Of a stretch of DNA of 10,680 bases, positions 1-6,510 are shown in pieces. The position numbers and the translations under genes were made by a program. Where the stretch lies: NCBI GenBank assembly GCA_964347995.1, contig CAYGBA010000052.1:1-10680 (forward strand), in the 5' to 3' direction. Under the pieces are notes generated by a model, which was not told the origin of the DNA, searched no databases, and saw only the letters and a program-made list of their open reading frames with translations. The first letter of the stretch is position 1, and each line of letters opens with the position of its first letter. The DNA comes from GCA-020348365 sp964347995. GTDB taxonomy: Archaea > Thermoproteota > Bathyarchaeia > Bathyarchaeales > Bathyarchaeaceae.

Positions 1-1
1 C

Positions 2-1300
2 TTTTGGCTGGGAAAGCTAGGACCGGCGGCAGTTGCAGCGCCGTCAATCTCTTGGCCGATAATGTTTCTTTTCATCTCATTGAGCGCTGGCTTTGGAATA
101 TCTGGGATCTCTCTGGTGTCTCAGTACACGGGCGCTGGGTTGCCTGAGAAGGCCAACAAATCCTCAGGCCAGCTACTCTTTGTTCTGTTGAGTAGCTCTT
201 GCATTGCAGCGATTCTGGGCTTCCTTTTCGCAGGTGAAATACTGGCTCAGATGGGCACATCGCAAATTGTTCGATCTACCACCACTCCGTACTTGCAGGT
301 GATGTTCCTATCTATGCCCTTTATGTTTTTTCATTTCGGATTCAGAGCAATCCTGAGAGGCTACGGAGACACCAAGACGCCGATGATCTTGACGATTACG
401 TCCAGTGTACTCGACACCGCATTAGATCCCTTCTTTGTGTTCGGTTGGGGACCTATACCTCAGATGGGTGTTGTTGGCGCTGCGTTGACTACGCTAATGA
501 CGAGAGGGCTGGCAGCAATCATTGGGATGTACCTTCTGTTCTCAGGGAGGGTTGGGATAAAGCCTAAACTATCAGACTTGAAACCGGAATTTAGTTGGAT
601 GAAGAAGGTTATTTCGATAGGCGTTCCATCTGCCGTCGGTCTCAGTGGAACTGCTCTAGGCTTTGTGGCACTCATCAGCCTAGTCTCCATAGAAGACAGG
701 CTATTGCCTGGAGAGGGCATACTGCTGGCAGCCTATGGGATCGGCAGTCGATTGATAAACTTCATCAACATTGTTCTCTGGGGTGGCGTCAGCGCAATAT
801 CTACGATGGTTGGGCAAAACTTAGGGGCAAGTCAGGATGAACGGGCGGTTGAGATCGTCAAGAAACTCTTGCTTTCTTTCGCCATCCTATCCGTGACAGG
901 AAGTGCAGTGATCTATTTCTTGCGAGTTCCGCTTTACACGCTGTTCATCAGCAATCTAGAGGTCCTCGATGCGGGGTCCACATTCATCACCTTCTTTGTC
1001 TTCTCCGTGCCATTCTTCACCATCTTCCGTATGGTAAGCGGCGTGTTTGAGGGGGCAGGCAACACCCGGCCTTCCATGATCTTATCACTGATTCGACTTT
1101 GGGGATTACGAACCCTGTTAGCATACGTATTCTACTTCTTCCTTGGGATGGGCGCCGCAGGCATATGGGCTGGCATGACTATTGGAAACGTTGGAGCTGC
1201 AGCCCTCTCGGTCGCATGGCTTTCCAATGGCACATGGAAGAGGAGGGTTATAGAAGAGGAACCACGCATGATAAGACCATCGCCTGGGGTGTCTACGTAG
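2..1300 (+). CDS. MATE family multidrug/toxin efflux transporter, 5'-truncated by the window edge
   Basis: This is an integral membrane exporter of the MATE family (MOP superfamily), which pumps cationic or polyaromatic compounds out of the cell using a Na+ or H+ gradient. The frame is open from base 2. The residues before the first visible ATG (base 62) read FWLGKLGPAAVAA, matching the conserved first-helix segment of MATE proteins, so that ATG is internal and the true start lies left of the window. About 432 residues are visible, so some 20-40 are probably missing. Roughly eleven hydrophobic segments can be seen. Both pseudo-symmetric halves carry the family's G-x-G-[DN]-T-[RK] signature: RGYGDTKTP near base 360 and EGAGNTRPS near base 1050. 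The tail is charged and cytoplasmic-looking (KRRVIEEEP). The substrate cannot be read from sequence. Family assignment is firm. Confidence 0.93.
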   Translation, partial: FWLGKLGPAAVAAPSISWPIMFLFISLSAGFGISGISLVSQYTGAGLPEKANKSSGQLLFVLLSSSCIAAILGFLFAGEILAQMGTSQIVRSTTTPYLQVMFLSMPFMFFHFGFRAILRGYGDTKTPMILTITSSVLDTALDPFFVFGWGPIPQMGVVGAALTTLMTRGLAAIIGMYLLFSGRVGIKPKLSDLKPEFSWMKKVISIGVPSAVGLSGTALGFVALISLVSIEDRLLPGEGILLAAYGIGSRLINFINIVLWGGVSAISTMVGQNLGASQDERAVEIVKKLLLSFAILSVTGSAVIYFLRVPLYTLFISNLEVLDAGSTFITFFVFSVPFFTIFRMVSGVFEGAGNTRPSMILSLIRLWGLRTLLAYVFYFFLGMGAAGIWAGMTIGNVGAAALSVAWLSNGTWKRRVIEEEPRMIRPSPGVST

Positions 1301-1368
1301 AGCAACTATGATTGAGAAAGAGAGATCTTGATGAATGCACGTATATGCGCGCGAATTGTGCTGGCTAG

Positions 1369-1494
1369 CTATTCGATTGTGCTCAGTTTTCTTTTTCCAA
1401 ATGCAAGAAGCATGAGACCAAGCAATAGGAATATTGTAGTCACTAGCAAATAATCATACAATAGACCTGTGAATTGAAAGAATATAGCATGCAT
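1369..1494 (-). CDS. Possible 41-residue single-helix membrane ORF or C-terminal anchor remnant
   Basis: This short frame runs from ATG at 1494 to TAG at 1369-1371. It encodes one strongly hydrophobic helix (about residues 15-32, containing TIFLLLGLMLLAFG), followed by a positive cluster GKRK and a short tail. That layout matches the C-terminal membrane anchor of archaeal surface proteins, but the frame closes upstream (TGA two codons before the ATG), so only the anchor-like part is present. There is no convincing ribosome binding site or TATA box in front of it, and it starts 43 bp from the divergent gene at 1538. It may be a true microprotein, the eroded tail of a lost gene, or chance. Confidence 0.25.
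   Translation of the reverse strand: MHAIFFQFTGLLYDYLLVTTIFLLLGLMLLAFGKRKLSTIE
1387..1396 (+). terminator. T-rich tract, possible terminator of the MATE gene
   Basis: The run TTTTCTTTTT lies 87 bp after the MATE stop codon. Archaeal RNA polymerase commonly terminates at such T-rich stretches without needing a hairpin. The same bases read on the other strand encode the Gly-Lys-Arg-Lys of a possible small membrane ORF, so the tract may be coding composition instead. No supporting stem-loop was found. Confidence 0.3.
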
Positions 1495-1537
1495 AAATCA
1501 TGTATGGAATCAGTGGTACAGCATTTTGCTGATTGCT

Positions 1538-2014
1538 ATGAAGTTCAACCCTAATTTCTTCCTCGTAGCAGTCGGCCTCTCTCTTCTTGCTGGAATATTG
1601 CAGAATCTCAGCAGCTGGTTGTTGGTTCTTTATACTCAATCTAAACTGTCGATTGACATTTATTCGCAGATTGCGATTGGTCTGCCTCCCGTCCAACTTG
1701 CTTTAGGCGTAATTCTACCTTTTGCAGTCATGTACATTCTCAGCACTCGAATAGGCTCGGAAGTTGTGCAGTCAGTTATTGTGTCCACCTTCGTGGGTTG
1801 CTGGATAGGTGGAGTGATCAATTTTGCTGTTAGGTTCTATCTTCTATATCTAAGGAGGAGCAGTCTTAGTGTTGATTCTGTCCTCCAACTGTCTCCTTGG
1901 GTAGTGTGGGCAATCTTTGAAACAGCATTCTCCACTGTCTTCTTCGTGAGCCTTGCAGCAATACTTTTCGCCTATTACAGAAAGACTGTTAGCAGACAAA
2001 CGATACCTACATAA
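1538..2014 (+). CDS. Hypothetical four-helix membrane protein
   Basis: I do not recognise this 158-residue protein. It is almost entirely membrane-embedded, with hydrophobic segments at about residues 8-33, 47-68, 78-103 and 118-147. Short charged turns contain RIGSE and YLRRSS, and the tail is basic (YYRKTVSRQ). No catalytic, metal-binding or transporter signature is visible. The frame can be extended to a TTG at 1526, but the ATG at 1538 gives a natural start (MKFNPNFF). Neither start has a Shine-Dalgarno sequence. A weak TATA-like CATAAAT at about 1492-1498 would place transcription start near 1522, giving a short leader. It follows MATE on the same strand after 237 bp, so it is probably a separate unit. 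Length and continuous hydrophobicity support a real gene. Confidence 0.7.
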   Translation: MKFNPNFFLVAVGLSLLAGILQNLSSWLLVLYTQSKLSIDIYSQIAIGLPPVQLALGVILPFAVMYILSTRIGSEVVQSVIVSTFVGCWIGGVINFAVRFYLLYLRRSSLSVDSVLQLSPWVVWAIFETAFSTVFFVSLAAILFAYYRKTVSRQTIPT

Positions 2015-2019
2015 AACAA

Positions 2020-2145
2020 CTAACATAATCGGAGACGTTTCGTTCGATCGATTCGATCACGCCGCGCAAATCGGTCAATAGCCAAAAGAGCCATAGCACC
2101 GAAAGCCTTACCTTCAAAGCCAAATTTCCCATAATCTTTCATCAT
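2020..2145 (-). CDS. Possible small basic protein, 41 residues
   Basis: This short frame has tandem ATG codons at 2145 and 2142 and a TAG stop at 2020-2022. Its first half is glycine- and aromatic-rich (DYGKFGFEGKAFGAMALLAI) and its tail is strongly basic (RFARRDRIDRTKRLRL). A TATA-like AATATATT at 2183-2190 on this strand would put a transcription start about 15 bp before the ATG pair, an arrangement common for archaeal genes with short leaders. It occupies the otherwise empty spacer before EF-1alpha and ends 6 bp from the stop of the convergent membrane protein. I know of no family for it. Part of the tail codons coincide with a 13-bp dyad at 2046-2058, so the DNA may be regulatory instead. 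Confidence 0.3.
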   Translation of the reverse strand: MMKDYGKFGFEGKAFGAMALLAIDRFARRDRIDRTKRLRLC

Positions 2146-2215
2146 CTCTTATTCTTGAGTAATCGAGTGTTTGCAGTGACAGAATATATTAGACGTTCAT
2201 GCATGCATATCACCA

Positions 2216-2229
2216 GTAAACTTTATCTA
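2216..2229 (+). promoter_or_regulatory. Candidate TATA box and BRE for EF-1alpha
   Basis: TTTATCTA at 2222-2229, preceded by an A-rich GTAAAC that could act as the TFB-recognition element, resembles an archaeal core promoter. It predicts transcription start near 2250 and a leader of about 55 nt carrying the GGAGGAG site. The alternative AATATATT at 2183-2190 would give a leader of about 90 nt and could also serve the opposite strand. Confidence 0.4.
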
Positions 2230-2293
2230 ATGGAACGGACAGTCTTGTTCTACGAATTTCACAAAAGTCGGAGAAAAAGTGTAAAAAAGCTGT

Positions 2294-2300
2294 GGAGGAG
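2294..2300 (+). promoter_or_regulatory. Strong Shine-Dalgarno site of EF-1alpha
   Basis: GGAGGAG lies five bases before the ATG at 2306 and is complementary to the CCUCC core at the 3' end of archaeal 16S rRNA. It fixes the start codon, and its strength suits a highly expressed gene. Confidence 0.8.
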
Positions 2301-2305
2301 AAGAA

Positions 2306-3607
2306 ATGAGCAAAACTGAAAAGCCCCACATGAACATAATCGTAATCGGACACGTAGATCACGGAAAATCTACAACCGTAGGACACTTATTCTATCTTAC
2401 AGGAACGATCGACGAAAGAACAACAAAAAAGTATGAAGAAGAAGCCAAAAAGCTTGGCAAAGAAACATTCAAATTCGCTTGGGTTCTAGACAAGCTGAAG
2501 GAAGAACGAGAAAGAGGACTAACCATAGACTTAGCTTTCTGGAAGTTCGAGACACCCAAATACTTCTTCACCGTCATCGACGCACCAGGACACAGAGACT
2601 TTGTCAAAAACATGGTTACAGGAGCCAGCCAAGGCGACGCCGCCATCCTCTTCGTCTCTGCCAAGAGAGGAGAGTTCGAGGCAGGAATCGGACCAGGCGG
2701 GCAAACCAGAGAGCACGCTTTTCTGGCATATACACTCGGCGTAAACCAGATGACCGTGGCCATCAACAAGATGGATGATGCGACCGTAAACTGGAGCCAA
2801 GAGAGATACGAAGAAATCAAGAATGAGATTTCGCGAATGCTGAAGATGGTTGGGTTTAAGGTGGAGAAGGTCCCGTTTGTGCCGACCTCCGGGTGGACCG
2901 GTGACAACCTGATGAAACAAAGTGAGAAGATGCCATGGTACAAGGGTCCAACCCTGTTTGCGGCTTTGGATACCTTCGAGATGCCTCCGAAACCCATTGA
3001 GAAGCCACTGCGTCTGCCCTTGCAAGATGTTTACACGATAACAGGAGTCGGAACCGTCCCGGTTGGGAGAGTTGAAACCGGCGTGCTAAAAGTCGGTGAC
3101 CAAATCGTCTTCATGCCCGGAAATGTCAAAGGAGAGGTCAAGTCCATCGAGACGCATCATGTTAGCATTCCCAAAGCGGAACCTGGAGACAACATCGGAT
3201 TCAACGTTCGAGGCCTAGCTAGAGGGGACATTCGGCGAGGAGATGTAGGCGGACACCCCAGCGATCCGCCAACTGTTGCAAGAGAGTTCATCGGACAGGT
3301 AATCGTGATATATCATCCAACAGCAGTTGCGGCAGGATACTCCCCAGTCCTGCATGCACACACTGGACAGGTTGCCTGTCGCTTCACAGAGCTGATCAAG
3401 AAGCTGAATCCACGGACCGGCGAGACTATTGAGGAGAAGCCTGCTTTCTTGAAGACGGGTGACGGCGCTGTTGTCAGGTTTGAGCCTTTGCATCCGATCG
3501 CTGTTGAGACTTTCGCGGACTTTCCTGAGCTTGGGCGCTTCGCGATACGTGACATGGGAACCACAGTGGCAGCTGGAGTTATAAAAGAGATCACGAAGAA
3601 AGGATAA
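2306..3607 (+). CDS. tuf: Translation elongation factor 1-alpha (aEF1A)
   Basis: This is the GTPase that delivers aminoacyl-tRNA to the ribosomal A site in the cytoplasm. The 433-residue length is normal for archaea. The G domain is complete: P-loop GHVDHGKS (15-22), switch I ERERGLTID (67-75), DAPGH (92-96), NKMD (154-157), and a G5 loop TSGWTGDN (194-201) where many relatives have S-A-x-x-GDN. Domain II starts near 235 (LPLQDVYTITGVGTVPVGRVE) and domain III near 325, ending in the conserved RDMGTTVAAG (415-424). The start follows a strong GGAGGAG site. In most archaea this gene precedes the S10 ribosomal protein gene. Here it is followed by 176 bp without a gene and then by a convergent nitroreductase, so it is apparently monocistronic. 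Nothing suggests truncation or loss of function. Confidence 0.98.
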   Translation: MSKTEKPHMNIIVIGHVDHGKSTTVGHLFYLTGTIDERTTKKYEEEAKKLGKETFKFAWVLDKLKEERERGLTIDLAFWKFETPKYFFTVIDAPGHRDFVKNMVTGASQGDAAILFVSAKRGEFEAGIGPGGQTREHAFLAYTLGVNQMTVAINKMDDATVNWSQERYEEIKNEISRMLKMVGFKVEKVPFVPTSGWTGDNLMKQSEKMPWYKGPTLFAALDTFEMPPKPIEKPLRLPLQDVYTITGVGTVPVGRVETGVLKVGDQIVFMPGNVKGEVKSIETHHVSIPKAEPGDNIGFNVRGLARGDIRRGDVGGHPSDPPTVAREFIGQVIVIYHPTAVAAGYSPVLHAHTGQVACRFTELIKKLNPRTGETIEEKPAFLKTGDGAVVRFEPLHPIAVETFADFPELGRFAIRDMGTTVAAGVIKEITKKG

Positions 3608-3783
3608 GCAGCCGCATTCTCTAATCTAACCCTTCTACTTTGCCTAGTAAGCGCTACCGAGAGCGTAGATTTTCAAAGAGCCGAAGAAGTCTGCTACTCT
3701 GTAGAATGCCAATACTCCCTATGGTATCTAGCATACCTCGCCTGTTGGGCTCCAATTAGGTCCACTTGCGTTTTTAGAGAAAC

Positions 3784-4575
3784 TCAGCCTTCAATGGCTT
3801 CTCCTAGAAAGAAGCCTGTCCTTTTCATAGCTGCCTTTATTTCTTTATCTTCTCGTTTGAAGGCTTCTAGGTCTGTTTTTCTTTTGATGTGATCTATATA
3901 GTGATAAGTGGGTTTCCTGTTGGCGTATTTTCGGTAGTAGCCTTCCTTGTCTAGTATGCGATCCATGTGCTGCAAATATGATCTGATTTCTTCTGTGGAT
4001 GCGTCTTGGTATTCGTCGATTTGCAGGATGGTAGAAAGCGGCAGTCGGGGTCTAGTTGGAGGTTGCTCGTCTGGATGGCCCATGCAAAGAAGAGTCAAAG
4101 GCAGCACGCGTTTCGGAAGCTTCAGTATTTCGATTAGCTTCTGGTTTGCAAGCGCTGAGCCGACATATAGGGACCCTAACTCATAGCATTCGGCAGCTAT
4201 GGTCATGTTTTCGGCTGCCAATGAGGCGTCCACCATACTCAAGAGTTTCAGCGAGTTGCCATAGCCATGTCCTAGGCAGTGATCGAAGTCTAGGCTATCT
4301 AGGGTTTTGACAAGTCTTCTCAGGTCCGCACAGACCACAAGGACTACAGGAGCGGTGAGAGAAGAAACTCCACAGGCGTCAAGCACTCTGCTTCTTCTTT
4401 CTTTGTCTTTTATCCAGACTATGGTGTAGGTTTGGAGGTTGCACGCAGAGGGTGCACGTTGTCCAGCCTCCACAATCTTTCGTATGATAGCACCTTCAAC
4501 ACGTGTAGACTTGAATCGCCTAATGGTTCTGCGATTGAAAAGCAACTCCAAGCTTTTTGGAACATTCTCAGTCAA
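3784..4575 (-). CDS. NfsA/FRP-type flavin nitroreductase family protein
   Basis: Cytoplasmic FMN enzymes of this family reduce nitroaromatics, quinones or flavins with NAD(P)H. The 263-residue protein carries the FMN-phosphate motif RRTIRRF (15-21), APSACNLQ (41-48), the central helix DASLAAENM followed by GSLYVG (about 116-139), and the distal signature MGHPDEQPPTRPRLPL (165-180), which has the form typical of the NfsA/flavin reductase P branch. The C-terminal part (about 205-263) is a charged helical extension ending FFLGEAIEG. The start is TTG at 4575: no ATG lies near the N-terminus, while GAGGTG (complement of 4583-4588) lies seven bases upstream and fixes the choice. A TATA-like ATTAAAT near 4624-4630 is plausible. 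The physiological substrate is unknown. Family confidence is high, specific activity low. Confidence 0.9.
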   Translation of the reverse strand: MTENVPKSLELLFNRRTIRRFKSTRVEGAIIRKIVEAGQRAPSACNLQTYTIVWIKDKERRSRVLDACGVSSLTAPVVLVVCADLRRLVKTLDSLDFDHCLGHGYGNSLKLLSMVDASLAAENMTIAAECYELGSLYVGSALANQKLIEILKLPKRVLPLTLLCMGHPDEQPPTRPRLPLSTILQIDEYQDASTEEIRSYLQHMDRILDKEGYYRKYANRKPTYHYIDHIKRKTDLEAFKREDKEIKAAMKRTGFFLGEAIEG

Positions 4576-4582
4576 GCATCTC

Positions 4583-4588
4583 CACCTC
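4583..4588 (-). promoter_or_regulatory. Shine-Dalgarno site that decides the nitroreductase TTG start
   Basis: GAGGTG, read on the minus strand, lies seven bases before the TTG at 4575. The nearby ATG at 4580 would reach a stop after three codons, so the TTG is the only reasonable initiation codon. Confidence 0.65.
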
Positions 4589-4732
4589 GTCGATAGAACG
4601 ATATCAAAGGCAATAGGAAGGATTTAATCGCTCTTCTTTAAGACTTTCCTCAATATGTTTTCGCAGAATGTCCACGTTGCCAACAACTATCCTATGCGCA
4701 CTCGCCTTTTACAAACTTAACATTCATCCAAC

Positions 4733-4744
4733 ATGTGCGCACAT
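4733..4744. repeat. 12-bp perfect palindrome directly after a stop codon
   Basis: ATGTGCGCACAT is self-complementary over all 12 bases and directly abuts the TAA of the methyltransferase-like gene. A partial copy, ATGCGCAC, occurs 32 bp further on at 4694-4701. No T-run follows on the minus strand, so it is not a standard terminator. A protein-binding site for the nitroreductase region is possible. Confidence 0.4.
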
Positions 4745-5377
4745 TTACTGAAATCCGATTATCAGTACGAACAGGAGAATAGCTGGAATTGATACTGCAA
4801 TTAGAATATCCAGAACGACTCTGCTGGTCTTGAGGAAAGGAATCAAGAAGGGTACTTGGCTCTTGTAGTTCTGAAAGGATTCTGCATATTTTCTGGATAA
4901 ATGCTGCTCTTCTATGACAGCTAGCAGAATGTAAGCGAACAGTTCAATGAACCAGACACCTATTGTCTGTGATGGACTTAGAAATCCGATGCCAAAGGTG
5001 TTGTTCAGGATCCAGACGCTCCAGCTCGTGAACCCAAGCGTTGAGAGTATCATTCCCAAATATTGAGGATGTCTGACCAGCCCATAAGGTCCTGAAGTGA
5101 CCAATCCTTCCTTCTTCTTCATCCAAAGATAAGCCACAGAGAAAACGAGAATCAAGAGACCGCTGATGACAAACGTTTTCTCCGCGATGGAAAATGGGGA
5201 AAACAATTCGAACAGCGCTCTGGGAAGGTTAACTGGAAGATTTGCAAAAATCGTGATTAAATAAGTAGCGAAGGGAAGAGTCATCAAACCCGTCCAAGCC
5301 CCGGGCACCGATTGCACAAGAGGAACTAAGTAGCCTGCAACCTTTAAGAATCCCGATCTTATTCCTTCGGTTGTCAT
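4745..5377 (-). CDS. Isoprenylcysteine carboxyl methyltransferase-like membrane protein (ICMT/PEMT superfamily)
   Basis: This is a 210-residue integral membrane protein of the ICMT/phospholipid methyltransferase superfamily, which transfers methyl groups from S-adenosylmethionine to lipidic or prenylated acceptors at the membrane. The diagnostic motifs are present: GPYGLVRHPQY (96-106), which forms part of the cofactor pocket, and the acidic EEQHL (156-160) followed by KYAESFQNYKSQVP. Hydrophobic helices lie at about 30-48, 67-85, 106-128, 138-155 and 187-208. The last helix, after the catalytic region, is an extra anchor. The ATG at 5377 follows a weak AGAGGA. Archaea lack the eukaryotic CaaX-prenylation substrates, so the acceptor is unknown; a lipid or quinone-like molecule is possible. 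It lies about 170 bp upstream of the nitroreductase on the same strand, and co-transcription is not evident. Confidence 0.85.
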   Translation of the reverse strand: MTTEGIRSGFLKVAGYLVPLVQSVPGAWTGLMTLPFATYLITIFANLPVNLPRALFELFSPFSIAEKTFVISGLLILVFSVAYLWMKKKEGLVTSGPYGLVRHPQYLGMILSTLGFTSWSVWILNNTFGIGFLSPSQTIGVWFIELFAYILLAVIEEQHLSRKYAESFQNYKSQVPFLIPFLKTSRVVLDILIAVSIPAILLFVLIIGFQ

Positions 5378-5534
5378 TGTTTTCCTCTTATGGTATTATG
5401 GGGGTAGTCTAATAATCCCATGTTTTGGAACACCTTGTTCTGATCTCTGAACACCCGCAAATCGGGTTCTTGTTTCCAAGGTTGCGTGGCAGGATGCGCG
5501 CGCGAAATAGGGGAAAAGAAAGGTTCAAATTTCC

Positions 5535-5545
5535 GTATAATATTT
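5535..5545 (+). promoter_or_regulatory. Candidate TATA box of the DUF362 gene
   Basis: GTATAATATTT is a good archaeal TATA match. Its centre is about 25 bp before the ATG at 5564, which predicts transcription beginning at or next to that ATG, so the mRNA could be leaderless. An AGGTG at 5553-5557 with six-base spacing would alternatively work as a ribosome binding site if transcription started further upstream. Confidence 0.45.
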
Positions 5546-5563
5546 GACACGTAGGTGCTCCAA

Positions 5564-6418
5564 ATGAGTAGAGTTGCTATTGTAAAGGGAACGCGCCCTG
5601 TCGAAACGACAATTAAGGCTCTTGAAATGATAGAGTCTGATGTTGATGGCCTCCTCTCTGAAAGGAAGCCATTCTTGATCAAGCCCAACTACATAAATTC
5701 GGAGCATCCTTCAACCGGAATTACAACAGACAGCAGAGTCATCGAAGGCGTTGTCAAGTTTTTGAGAGAGCGCAACATAGAAGAGATTATCATAGGTGAG
5801 GGAAGCGGTTGGGCAGACACCTTTCAAGCATTCAAAGTTGCAGGCGTCGACGCACTCGCCGAACGATGGAGCGTAGAACTCATTGACCTAAACAAAGACG
5901 AAATTATCGAAGTCGGGCCACCTACTCCCTTGGCGCTCAAGAAGGTCAAGATTGCGAAGACCGCTTTGGAAAGCACAATAATCAGCGTTCCGAAGCTTAA
6001 GCTTCACAGAATAGCCACCGTCACATTGAGTCTGAAGAATATGATGGGTGCCTTGGCCTCCAAGGGCTCCATGCACAGGGGAAGCCTTAGCAAAAATATT
6101 GCTGATTTGGCATCTGTTCTAAGACCTAGCATATCGGTCATCGACGGAATAATCGCAGAGGAAGGACACGAAACCAGCGGAAACCCTGTAGAAATGAATC
6201 TGGTTATTGCAGGCACAGATCCCGTGGCAGTTGATGCCGTTGGTGCTGCGGTGATGGGCATACCGCCAACCAGTGTTAAGCACCTCGTCTTGGCAGAGAA
6301 GAAAGGACTTGGAACATGCAATCTAGAAGAGATAACCATTCTAGGAGCGCCCGTAGAGAAGGTGAAACGGAAGTTTCACAGATCGTTCTCATCAAGGCTC
6401 CTTACTCACCTTGGTTAG
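5564..6418 (+). CDS. DUF362 domain-containing protein
   Basis: This 284-residue soluble protein belongs to the DUF362 family, whose biochemical role is not established. Family landmarks in order are KPNYINSEHPSTGITTD (40-56), IIIGEGSG (75-82), a central VPKLKLHRIATVTLSLKNM (142-160) continuing into MGALASKGSMH, then VLRPSISVIDGI (185-196) and GTDPVAVDAVGAAVMGI (217-233). Many relatives carry a ferredoxin-like Fe-S domain, but this one has a single cysteine (near 252) and none, so it is the stand-alone form. The frame extends to a GTG at 5555, but ATG 5564 is preferred because AGGTG lies six bases before it and a TATA box is about 25 bp upstream. Its left neighbour is divergent and its right neighbour convergent, so it is monocistronic. 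Family assignment is strong; function is unknown. Confidence 0.9.
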   Translation: MSRVAIVKGTRPVETTIKALEMIESDVDGLLSERKPFLIKPNYINSEHPSTGITTDSRVIEGVVKFLRERNIEEIIIGEGSGWADTFQAFKVAGVDALAERWSVELIDLNKDEIIEVGPPTPLALKKVKIAKTALESTIISVPKLKLHRIATVTLSLKNMMGALASKGSMHRGSLSKNIADLASVLRPSISVIDGIIAEEGHETSGNPVEMNLVIAGTDPVAVDAVGAAVMGIPPTSVKHLVLAEKKGLGTCNLEEITILGAPVEKVKRKFHRSFSSRLLTHLG

Positions 6419-6476
6419 GAATGAAGCGGTGCCCAACAGAAGAGAAGGCACGAAACATTAAACGATGAAAGCCAAT

Positions 6477-6503
6477 CTTTGCGCCAATTGCAGACGCGCA
6501 AGG
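6477..6503. repeat. Stem-loop between two convergent genes
   Basis: CTTTGCGC (6477-6484) pairs with GCGCAAGG (6496-6503) to give an eight-pair stem with one G-U pair, around an 11-base loop containing CAATTG. It lies between the DUF362 stop and the hydrolase stop. Either strand could form it, but no T-run follows, so a role in 3'-end formation is only a suggestion. Confidence 0.35.
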
Positions 6504-6510
6504 TGTTGAT

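Noticed and set aside
62..64. ATG as the start of the MATE gene
   Set aside because: The frame is open to base 2 and the upstream residues match the conserved first-helix region of MATE proteins, so this ATG is internal.
1326..1334. TTGATGAA resembling a C box of a C/D guide RNA
   Set aside because: No D box (CTGA) occurs at a suitable distance downstream and the first base does not fit the consensus.
2392..2997. A 201-codon open frame on the minus strand opposite EF-1alpha
   Set aside because: It is antisense to a highly conserved gene whose codon structure explains it. The translation shows no family features.
3608..3783. Searched for a ribosomal S10 gene, tRNA or small RNA after EF-1alpha
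   Set aside because: Only very short frames and a five-pair GGTAT/ATACC hairpin near 3723 were seen. Nothing supports a gene.
5522..5534. GGTTCAAATTTCC resembling a tRNA T-arm
   Set aside because: The flanks do not form the five-pair stem and no acceptor, D or anticodon arm can be built around it.
5374..5688. A 104-codon minus-strand frame spanning the ICMT/DUF362 divergent region
   Set aside because: It overlaps the start of the DUF362 gene and the DUF362 promoter, has no recognisable content and no ribosome binding site.
5992..6005. 14-bp perfect palindrome GAAGCTTAAGCTTC
   Set aside because: It lies inside the DUF362 coding sequence and encodes the conserved Lys-Leu-Lys-Leu, which explains it.
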